DNA of 7,015 nt from Porphyromonadaceae bacterium (GTDB lineage: Bacteria > Bacteroidota > Bacteroidia > Bacteroidales > Dysgonomonadaceae). Of the stretch, positions 1 to 5,631 are shown one piece after another (positions within the stretch are counted from its first letter, which is position 1; the number at the start of each line of letters is the position of its first letter). A program made the position numbers and the translations under genes. The notes below the pieces were generated by a model. It saw nothing but the letters and a program-made list of their open reading frames with translations, had not been told where the DNA came from and did not search any database. Location of the stretch: positions 1,473 to 8,487 of the forward strand of contig JALHIE010000108.1 in the NCBI GenBank assembly GCA_022840285.1. The letters run 5' to 3'.

Positions 1-117
1 GATACAACGTGCCAGATATGTCATAAAAAATACATGGAATTATATAAAAAAGAAAGAAGTTCAAGAGAAGAAAATTACAAAAAAAATAATATTTTTTTAC
101 AAAATAATATTTCCTAA
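1..117 (+). CDS. C-terminal end of a small CxxC protein (5' partial)
   Basis: Frame 1 is open from the window edge to a TAA at 115-117 and encodes 38 residues. The visible part starts DTTCQICHKKYMEL and continues into a Lys/Glu/Arg-rich stretch that ends in Asn-rich sequence. The CxxCH pair could be half of a zinc-binding site whose other ligands lie before the window, but this is inference from one motif. The end overlaps the 3' end of the convergent minus-strand zinc-ribbon gene by about 21 bp. No family can be named from so short a piece, and the open frame could also be chance in AT-rich DNA. Confidence 0.35.
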   Translation, partial: DTTCQICHKKYMELYKKERSSREENYKKNNIFLQNNIS

Positions 118-125
118 TTTTTTAA
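79..125. terminator. A/T-tract region between convergent genes
   Basis: Runs of seven or more A followed by seven T (79-98), then further A/T-rich sequence, lie where the plus-strand partial gene meets the minus-strand zinc-ribbon gene. Archaeal transcription commonly ends at T-rich tracts, and this stretch is T-rich when read from either side. It overlaps both stop codons. There is no GC-rich stem, so it is not a bacterial-type intrinsic terminator. Confidence 0.3.
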
Positions 126-558
126 CTGATTCCATCCGCCAGATTACCTGACAGTATTGACCACATTCTTCACATTCCCAGATTTCGTCCACACATTTAC
201 CATTTGGTGGATGATTATGGTAAGAAAGACTTGCTCGTTCCGTTAGAAAATCTGATCCACAATACGGACACTTTATATTTTCATCGTGGTTGTTAAAATT
301 GTTTATACATTTTTGTAGTGTCTTTTTATCGGAGTCTACATTGTCGTTATCATTGTTTTTAGAATCATCTTGATACGTGACACCATATTCAGTAGGTATC
401 GATTCGTTAATGCAATTCATGGCATCTTCTAGATTTTCGCATGTTTTTTCAAGGAAAAGATCTTCGGTTGGTACATCGTTATCTACGCATGCAATATATC
501 GTACTTCGAAACAGTTGTCAGAAACTTTCCTGATTACATATGCATTGTTGCTAGACAT
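97..558 (-). CDS. zinc-ribbon protein of unknown function
   Basis: Encodes 153 residues. Residues 1-62 look like a compact mixed alpha/beta domain (starting MSSNNAYVIRKVSDNCFEVR). Residues 63-95 form a low-complexity Asp/Asn/Lys linker. The C-terminus is a zinc ribbon with CPYC at 97-100 and CEEC at 129-132 as the likely metal ligands; further Cys (122, 136) and His (114, 116) lie nearby. Such ribbons usually bind nucleic acid or protein partners, so a regulatory or structural role is a guess. The ATG is well fixed: GGAGG (complement of 566-570) lies 7 nt upstream and directly abuts the stop of the preceding minus-strand gene. The two are therefore surely cotranscribed and probably translationally coupled. 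No enzyme motif is visible and I do not recognise the family. Confidence 0.75.
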   Translation of the reverse strand: MSSNNAYVIRKVSDNCFEVRYIACVDNDVPTEDLFLEKTCENLEDAMNCINESIPTEYGVTYQDDSKNNDNDNVDSDKKTLQKCINNFNNHDENIKCPYCGSDFLTERASLSYHNHPPNGKCVDEIWECEECGQYCQVIWRMESVKKLGNIIL

Positions 559-570
559 TTTTTATCCTCC

Positions 571-882
571 CTAACTTATTTTTTGTATTTTACACATCGC
601 TGGTGGTTCTGGCTTTATTGGCGATGAATTACTAGTTTTAGTTAGTGCTGGTTTAGTTATTGGTTGTTCTGTTTTTGTTGGTTTTTCTGTATTTTCTTTT
701 TTTGATATATTTTTTGTTTTTTTCCTCTTCCCAGGAATTGCTGTATCTACAATAACAATAGTGTATTTTTCTTTATTAGCAGTAGCCATACGTTTTTTTG
801 TTAGCTTTTCTACACGAAGCCTGCCGGTTTGTACTCCTTCTAGAAGTACAGAAACGTCTTCGGAATAGTCATTTTCTTCCAT
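571..882 (-). CDS. small protein with basic Lys/Pro/Thr-rich tail
   Basis: Encodes 103 residues from the ATG at 882. Residues 1-50 (MEENDYSEDVSVLLEGVQTG onwards, with a hydrophobic YTIVIV strand) could fold. From about residue 51 the chain is basic and then Lys/Pro/Thr/Ser-rich, which predicts a disordered tail. A longer reading from a TTG at 936 is open, but the ATG is preferred. A TTTATATA box on the minus strand (complement of 906-913) would place the transcription start about 26 nt downstream, essentially at this ATG, and no Shine-Dalgarno precedes it. A leaderless mRNA is therefore likely. It is the first gene of a two-gene unit with the zinc-ribbon gene, diverging from the amidoligase operon. 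The tail could bind nucleic acid or a partner, but no family is recognised. Confidence 0.6.
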   Translation of the reverse strand: MEENDYSEDVSVLLEGVQTGRLRVEKLTKKRMATANKEKYTIVIVDTAIPGKRKKTKNISKKENTEKPTKTEQPITKPALTKTSNSSPIKPEPPAMCKIQKIS

Positions 883-905
883 GGAACCATTTTTAGTTGT
901 TCTAG

Positions 906-913
906 TATATAAA
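906..913 (-). promoter_or_regulatory. TATA box of the leftward operon
   Basis: The minus strand reads TTTATATA, a match to archaeal TATA elements. Its centre is about 27 nt upstream of the ATG at 882, the distance expected between a TATA box and the transcription start. This predicts a leaderless transcript for the leftward two-gene unit. Confidence 0.55.
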
Positions 914-931
914 TGTTTTGGAAACGTTGTA

Positions 932-1011
932 ACCAAAAACTATATAACTACCAAATTGAATGATTAATTTGTGTTAGAAAAAAAGAATTGTGGCTTGGTA
1001 CCAAAAACTAT
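932..1011 (+). repeat. direct repeat ACCAAAAACTAT, two copies, with TTGGTACCAA palindrome
   Basis: The 12-mer ACCAAAAACTAT occurs at 932-943 and again at 1000-1011, offset by 68 bp, and each copy runs straight into a TATA-like stretch (TATATAA, TTTATATA). The second copy overlaps a perfect 10-bp palindrome TTGGTACCAA at 995-1004. The first copy has an inverted partner TTTTGG at 916-921 facing CCAAAA at 933-938. The arrangement suggests a regulator site, or a BRE-like element, next to two rightward promoters in the divergent control region. That reading is inference; the repeats themselves are exact. Confidence 0.5.
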
Positions 1012-1018
1012 TTATATA
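1011..1018 (+). promoter_or_regulatory. TATA box of the rightward amidoligase operon
   Basis: TTTATATA lies 35 nt before the GTG at 1053, preceded by A-rich sequence that could be the BRE. Transcription would start near 1040, leaving a short leader that holds the GGAGG at 1040-1044. Confidence 0.55.
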
Positions 1019-1750
1019 CATCAAATAAACACAATACTTGGAGGATAAAAAAGTGAAAAACATAAAGGGAAAATCGCCATATCGCGAGAATATTCGGGGC
1101 AATAGCGATTGTGTGTTCTTCGAACAAGCAGATGGTTTAATTCCAGTTGTCGGCGAGCATGTACATGCAATACGATGCTATGATTCACTGTCGATTGGCT
1201 CAATCATGCACAATGTAATGTATGTGAAGCCAACAGTTGGATTCAAAATAAAGACATTGCGAAAAGTTCCATTGACGTTGCCGGAAAGGTTGTTAATGAT
1301 CCAGAATATACGTCATTTCCGGAACATTTAGCAATTAGTAATATTGAATTGTATAACATTCGATATACTGAATCAACAGATACTTCAGAATTAGGTGCAA
1401 TTGTATTTACATACAACGACAATGTTGTCATGTTTTATTTGCCATCATATAATTCATTTGTGTGTGGAAATCTTGGGTGGCATGAACACTATATAACACT
1501 ATTTCTACAGAATGTTTGGCCACAAATCACAGCAGAATTGAATCTAGAGAAAATAGACAATGCTATTATACAGGATATTACCAAGAATAAAGTGGAAGTT
1601 TTGATTGGGGCCGATCCAGAATTCGAACTCACTAAAAATAACAGAGTTTTGAAGGCAGATCGGCACATACACGTTACTGATATGTATCATGGTCCTATTG
1701 GTGTAGACGGCGCATCTGCCCAAATAGAAATCAGACCAAAACCCGGAACT

Positions 1751-1790
1751 CCAGCTCAAGTAACTAGAAACCAGCTCAAGTAACTAGAAA
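1751..1790 (+). repeat. 20-bp exact tandem duplication causing a frameshift
   Basis: Two adjacent identical units, CCAGCTCAAGTAACTAGAAA at 1751-1770 and 1771-1790. Twenty is not a multiple of three, so the second unit shifts the frame and copy 1 stops soon after. Deleting one unit joins PAQVTRN to IKKLIKTF, as the paralogue predicts (PRKVIKN followed by IRTLIKEF). Confidence 0.95.
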
Positions 1791-2250
1791 CATCAAGAAA
1801 CTTATAAAAACGTTCAGTTCCGACTACGAGGAATATGACTTGTCAACGGTTGGAAATAAGTATCCATTGGGTGGACACATCCATGTAGGTATTGGTACTG
1901 AATATTCACCTGATCGCGAGTTAATTTCATTGTTGGACCATTTTGTTGGTTCAGCGACAATAGAAATGTCGGGAACAGCACGTTCTGAATACAAACATCT
2001 TGGAAAGTGCCGAAGTCAGCCACATGGTTTCGAATATAGAACGCCTCCTGGTTCCGTGTTCATGAATCCGGGAATGGCTTTCATTACAATGAAAATTGTA
2101 AAAAACATATGCGAACAGTATTTTAATGAAGGCGAAATTGAATACGATGATTCTATGAGTCCAGTGGTACAAGACTATGTTAATGTTTGCGGGCTAACAA
2201 AAAAGCAAGCAGAATATTTCCTGAATACGTGTCGAAATTATACTCCCACG

Positions 2251-2282
2251 AAAAGTATGCGAGCATAAAAGTATGCGAGCAT
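2251..2282 (+). repeat. 16-bp exact tandem duplication causing a frameshift
   Basis: Two adjacent identical units, AAAAGTATGCGAGCAT at 2251-2266 and 2267-2282. The extra 16 bp shifts the frame and brings in a TAA. With one unit removed the reading is KSMRASWKMPPA, parallel to KSIRASWKLPPA in copy 2. Confidence 0.95.
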
Positions 2283-2637
2283 CCTGGAAAATGCCTCCCG
2301 CTGTAAAAAAAACAGCTGCACTACATCCCGTTGAACTCAAGTTCACGGATGGATGGTCAGAATATGTCCGGAATTCCATTGCAAACGAATTTGAAGAATT
2401 TGAAACATCCATAAAAGATATATCTATATACTTCTATATGGTTACTGAGGCAGATAGTGCCTGTACGCTTTGCGTAGAAGGATTTGACCTGTACGGAAAT
2501 GGTACACCGGTAATTGAAAACGGCATTCTAGAAATTGGAATATCTAGAAACCTTGCAGAATATGGTATGACCGTGCGCCAGTATAGAAATCTCGGAAGCA
2601 CTATCAGAAACATCATAACATCTTTCGAGGATGAAGA

Positions 2638-4239
2638 ATGAAGAAAGTAATCACCGGACAGAAGCCTACTAGGCAATCTTCTGGTCATAGGATGGGCGAA
2701 GAATACTTAAATATGGTAATCAGTGAACTAACTAAATATTTTTCTGTGTGCTATAGCCACGGAGCCATTACCTCAAGTCGTCCCAAAAATACGTTTGGAG
2801 CATATTCTGAAGTTTACATGAAACCAACGATAGTATCATCCATTAATATAACAACAGATCCTGATATCAGAAATACTTTGAACAAGGATTCGGTATTTTT
2901 TGAACACCAAATTCACTGTATAAAACTAGATGACAATCGATATGGTAGTTTATATAGTCCTCGTGTTACAGAAATAAAAGTAGATGAGAAATTTGCTGGT
3001 ATGTATTGTCACGAAGACAATAATTTGCTTTGCTCCGATTGGACACATAGTATGTATTGTATTAATGTGTTCCATGATATTTGGCCAAAAATAATAAAAG
3101 CCCTAGATCTAAAGCCTTTGGAAAACAAAGACACCAGTAATGTTATTCAAATTCCTGGCGGGGTTTTAATTGGCGCTGACCCAGAATTCGAACTCGTAAG
3201 AAATGGAAAAATAGTAGAAGCAAGCGACTTGATTTACGATGACGATGAACGTAGTAACCCGATTGGGTTGGACGGATCTGGTGACCAAGTGGAGATTCGG
3301 CCAAAACCCGGATCACCGAGAAAGGTCATAAAAAACATTAGAACACTAATCAAAGAATTTTCTGATGAATACAAGAATTGTGACCTAACGGATAGTGGTG
3401 ATATGTATCCGCTTGGTGGTCATATTCATGTAGGCATAGGAGAAAAATATTATCCGCCAAGTTCGCTAATAACGTTATTAGATGATTTTATTGGGCGGCC
3501 AACTACTAACCTTTCAGGTGAAGCTCGCGATGGTTATGGAGATCTTGGTGACGTTCGCGCACAACCACACGGATTTGAGTATAGAACACCGCCTGCTAGT
3601 ATATTCGGTAATCCAATGGTAGCGTATTGTTCGTTGGAAGCAACCAGAAATCTATGCAATAAGTTCTTTAATGAAGAAACATTTGAATATGTCTTGGATA
3701 GCGAACGCGACGGTATTCCATATGCCCAAGATTACGTGAAGTATTGTGGCCTAACCGAAAAACAAGCCAACTATTTCGTGGACTTTCTATATAATTATGT
3801 TCCTGCGAAAAGTATTAGGGCCTCCTGGAAACTTCCGCCCGCTGAAGTTACGGAAGAAGAAGAAAATACGTCATCAAATGTTACCGTAGAATTTAGGGAT
3901 AGGTGGGCTTCAAGTGCACGTCACGAAATGAATTTGGTTGTTGAACAAATTGTAAATTCCCATATTGTACCTTCTGATATTGAACTCCATATGGTGTTTT
4001 ATGGACTCAATAGAAATCGTGGAAACAATGCATCTTCAATAACCGCAATACCGTTTTTAGTGGCAATAGAAAGTCCGCCATACCCATTGTGGCGTGGTAG
4101 TTACGAAGATGGTGACCGTACACTTTATATAGGATTGCCACAATGTAGAAGAACAGAAAATTCGATTACTGAAACATTCAGATATTTCATACAGAATAGC
4201 CTAATAAATATAATATCGGAGGACATAAGATGTGTATAA
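2638..4239 (+). CDS. COOH-NH2 ligase, GCS/glutamine-synthetase-like amidoligase (phiEco32-like type), copy 2
   Basis: Encodes 533 residues. Predicted ATP-dependent ligase joining a carboxylate to an amine; the true substrate is unknown. Residues 1-170 form an N-terminal region shared only with the paralogue. The catalytic core spans about 175-400 and carries GADPEFEL (179-186), LDG followed by QVEIRPKP (211-224), PLGGHIHVGIG (258-268) and QPHGFEYRTPP (309-319). The paired Glu, His and Arg residues in these motifs are the expected metal, ATP and substrate ligands of the superfamily. About 110 further residues (415-533) form an extra C-terminal domain also present in copy 1. The ATG overlaps the upstream stop by 4 nt, with GAGG 7 nt before it. 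The reading frame overlaps the amidotransferase by 10 nt, which supports a shared pathway. The family call comes from motif recognition, not a search. Confidence 0.8.
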   Translation: MKKVITGQKPTRQSSGHRMGEEYLNMVISELTKYFSVCYSHGAITSSRPKNTFGAYSEVYMKPTIVSSINITTDPDIRNTLNKDSVFFEHQIHCIKLDDNRYGSLYSPRVTEIKVDEKFAGMYCHEDNNLLCSDWTHSMYCINVFHDIWPKIIKALDLKPLENKDTSNVIQIPGGVLIGADPEFELVRNGKIVEASDLIYDDDERSNPIGLDGSGDQVEIRPKPGSPRKVIKNIRTLIKEFSDEYKNCDLTDSGDMYPLGGHIHVGIGEKYYPPSSLITLLDDFIGRPTTNLSGEARDGYGDLGDVRAQPHGFEYRTPPASIFGNPMVAYCSLEATRNLCNKFFNEETFEYVLDSERDGIPYAQDYVKYCGLTEKQANYFVDFLYNYVPAKSIRASWKLPPAEVTEEEENTSSNVTVEFRDRWASSARHEMNLVVEQIVNSHIVPSDIELHMVFYGLNRNRGNNASSITAIPFLVAIESPPYPLWRGSYEDGDRTLYIGLPQCRRTENSITETFRYFIQNSLINIISEDIRCV

Positions 4240-5024
4240 TTGCGGCTTGTGAAGATAGGAAAATGACTTCACAAGAAATTGAGAATTGCTTCAAGAATAA
4301 CGGAGATGGTGCCGGGGTAGCTTATTGTACGGAAAATGGAAAAATACATGTGGAAAAAGGATTCATGACATTGGAAGAATTTCAACGATATTACGAAACT
4401 CTTGATGTTCTGCCTCATGTGGCACATTTCCGAATTGCAACGTCTGGTGACGTTACTCCGGAAATGACACATCCGTACAAGATTGAAATGGAAAGCCGAC
4501 TAGTAATAACTGGCGACATTGAAACTCCAGTATTGTTCCACAACGGTGTAATTGGAGATTATAATGCGTTGTACCTTAACATGCTAACTAGTGGCATGAT
4601 TGACATGTTGAGGGGTCCAATAAATGATACTAGGGTGGCTGCTGTGATGGCAGCTGTTTTTGACGAAGAAATACTACAGTCATTATCCGGAAAGTTTGTT
4701 GTAATGAAACCAGATGGCATTACTACCATGTGGGGAGACTTCGAAAATGTAAATGGAGTACACTTCTCAAACAATGGATACAAGAAAATAGCGTATACCC
4801 CATGTGTATATAATGCCAACAACAAAAATCGGAACTACAATTACAACAAGAACAACAAAAAACAAGTTACAGAAACCAAAGATAATTGGGACAGTGATGA
4901 ATGGTTTCAGGCCTATCAAGATTGCCCTTACCAAAATTCGGAAGCACATGCATGCGATTATGATTGCGTTGAATGTGCTATTGAACGATCACATATGGAA
5001 GGATGGAAATGTAATGTCGATTAA
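4230..5024 (+). CDS. class II glutamine amidotransferase (Ntn hydrolase) with Cys-rich tail
   Basis: Encodes 264 residues. Predicted to hydrolyse glutamine to glutamate and ammonia, with Cys2 as nucleophile after removal of Met1 (MCIIAACEDR). Supporting motifs are NNGDGAG (23-29), HFRIATSG (66-73), LFHNGVIGD (102-110) and GKFVVMKPDG (154-163), followed by the WGDFENVNG and FSNNGYKK region seen in phage-type members. The Ntn core ends near residue 192. An Asn/Lys/Tyr linker (195-210) then leads to a tail with Cys 232, 242, 246, 249 and 261, which could bind a metal. GGAGG at 4218-4222 sits 7 nt before the ATG, and the start lies inside the end of the ligase gene. Ammonia delivery to the neighbouring ligase is the obvious inference, but transferring glutamine-derived groups to other acceptors is equally possible. 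There is no synthetase domain fused to it. Confidence 0.85.
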   Translation: MCIIAACEDRKMTSQEIENCFKNNGDGAGVAYCTENGKIHVEKGFMTLEEFQRYYETLDVLPHVAHFRIATSGDVTPEMTHPYKIEMESRLVITGDIETPVLFHNGVIGDYNALYLNMLTSGMIDMLRGPINDTRVAAVMAAVFDEEILQSLSGKFVVMKPDGITTMWGDFENVNGVHFSNNGYKKIAYTPCVYNANNKNRNYNYNKNNKKQVTETKDNWDSDEWFQAYQDCPYQNSEAHACDYDCVECAIERSHMEGWKCNVD

Positions 5025-5307
5025 GTGGCTACGCCTAAAGCGAATATGCGAGGAAATGACTAATAGGATTGTACAAATTCATAGTTCCACTGAATTAGAT
5101 GATGACCATATTGCTGCAACCGAATTCAACGAACAGGAAGCCACTATACTCCTAAATAGTGGCAGAACAAAATCTGTTGAAATGGTAATTAAGGCGATTG
5201 CCCATGAGCTAACCCACATTCAAGAAAACAACAATAACCATAATATAGACTTTAATGAAAAATGGGAGAAAAATGTAGGAATCGTTACTGAAAAGTATAA
5301 TAAATAA
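5014..5307 (+). CDS. small HExxH protein, probable SprT/WLM-like minimal metallopeptidase
   Basis: Encodes 97 residues. The frame is open further upstream, but that part is a shadow of the amidotransferase linker. The ATG at 5014 is chosen because GGAAGGATGG (4997-5006) precedes it and it overlaps the upstream gene by only 11 nt. HELTH at 64-68 supplies the two His and the Glu of a zinc-peptidase site. A third His at 76 is followed by the HNxxF...W pattern (76-84) that resembles the region after the helix in SprT-like and DUF45/YgjP-like domains. At under 100 residues it is near the minimum for such a fold, with no signal peptide or membrane segment visible, so it should be cytoplasmic. As the last gene of the operon it may process the peptide product or tag handled by the ligase. 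Function beyond the motif is inference. Confidence 0.65.
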   Translation: MSIKWLRLKRICEEMTNRIVQIHSSTELDDDHIAATEFNEQEATILLNSGRTKSVEMVIKAIAHELTHIQENNNNHNIDFNEKWEKNVGIVTEKYNK

Positions 5308-5330
5308 CAGGAAGTGAATCAATTACAAAA

Positions 5331-5360
5331 AAAGTTTTTATTTTTATATTAATTTTTTTA
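5331..5360 (+). terminator. T-rich terminator and possible promoter of the next gene
   Basis: After the HExxH gene there are three T-runs in 30 nt (5335-5339, 5341-5345, 5353-5359), typical of archaeal U-tract termination. The same stretch includes TTTTATATTAA (5342-5352), which could be a TATA box for the gene starting at 5361. That gene has no Shine-Dalgarno, so a leaderless start is plausible, though the spacing is a little short. Confidence 0.4.
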
Positions 5361-5537
5361 ATGCCAACTACCCAATCACTTAATTTTAATGAAAGTACAA
5401 ACCAAGAATTAATAAAAAATGTTGAAAATATATTAGATAGTTATTATTTCACTAAAGAATATACCCGCGGGGAATTTGATTGTTCTGACATGGCAAAACA
5501 AGTAATGAACATATTAGAACAACATAATATTAGGACG
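5361..5537 (+). pseudogene. transglutaminase-like Cys-His-Asp enzyme, N-terminal part (interrupted)
   Basis: First 59 codons of a gene split by the tnpB element. A helical segment (residues 10-35) leads to GEFDCSDMAKQVMNIL. In this, Cys41 at the start of a helix matches the nucleophile of transglutaminase-like and related papain-fold enzymes, common in archaeal proteins as FDCSE/FDCSD. Joined to the part after the element, the protein has 138-139 residues with Cys41, His74 and Asp90 in the correct C-H-D order (numbering for the 138-residue join). That supports a thiol peptidase or acyltransferase. The frame continues for 25 codons into the element before stopping at 5615, giving an 84-residue fusion without His or Asp, surely inactive. 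It follows the operon in the same direction after a T-rich gap and could belong to the same peptide-processing set. Confidence 0.65.
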
Positions 5538-5543
5538 AACTCA

Positions 5544-5581
5544 GGGCTAATCCCCGCTTTTTCAAAGGCGGGATACAGCCC
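5544..5581 (+). repeat. left-end hairpin of the tnpB element
   Basis: GGGCT at 5544-5548 pairs with AGCCC at 5577-5581, and inside it CCCGC at 5553-5557 pairs with GCGGG at 5568-5572, with TTT/AAA extending towards the loop. Between the hairpin and tnpB the heptamer GCCTACT recurs (5584-5590, 5617-5623), and AGGC/GCCT (5606-5619) can form a second small stem. Such subterminal structures are what TnpA recognises in this group. Confidence 0.65.
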
Positions 5582-5631
5582 GTGCCTACTGACCAACAAC
5601 TATATTAGGCAATAACGCCTACTAACTGATA

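Larger units (their letters stand above)
1053..2641 (+). pseudogene. COOH-NH2 ligase (GCS/glutamine-synthetase-like amidoligase) copy 1, three frameshifts
   Basis: Paralogue of the intact ligase immediately downstream. The start is the GTG at 1053, placed 8 nt after GGAGG at 1040-1044; an upstream in-frame TTG lies inside that ribosome-binding site and is rejected. The frame breaks three times. Near 1262-1265 one nucleotide appears to be missing in an A4 run. At 1751-1790 a 20-bp unit is duplicated in tandem, and at 2251-2282 a 16-bp unit is duplicated in tandem. Restoring one base and removing one copy of each repeat gives 1554 nt, exactly 518 codons with stop. The protein would then match copy 2 throughout: GADPEFEL, QIEIRPKPG, PLGGHIHVGIG, QPHGFEYRTPPG, KSMRASWK. 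No catalytic motif is lost. The final TGA overlaps the next ATG by 4 nt, so coupling is preserved. The gene may be recently broken, slippage-switchable, or carry sequencing errors. Confidence 0.85.

Noticed and set aside
571..936. Longer 121-residue version of the Lys-rich protein from TTG at 936
   Set aside because: The TATA box at 906-913 lies inside that extension and predicts transcription starting near the ATG at 882. No ribosome-binding site supports the TTG.
1053..1331. Programmed -1 frameshift joining the first two frames of ligase copy 1
   Set aside because: The shift direction fits -1, but the A4 run (GCGAAAAG) is not a canonical slippery heptamer, and two further breaks by tandem duplication need repair anyway. 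A lost base is simpler.
1349..2268. Separate small genes at 1349-1783, 1840-2268 and 2273-2641
   Set aside because: They are consecutive pieces of one ligase, aligned end to end with the intact paralogue once the duplications are removed. None has its own ribosome-binding site.
4804..5013. N-terminal 70 residues of a 167-residue reading of the HExxH protein
   Set aside because: Thr/Lys/Ile-rich low-complexity sequence that is the out-of-frame shadow of the Asn/Lys linker of the amidotransferase. The ribosome-binding site points to 5014.
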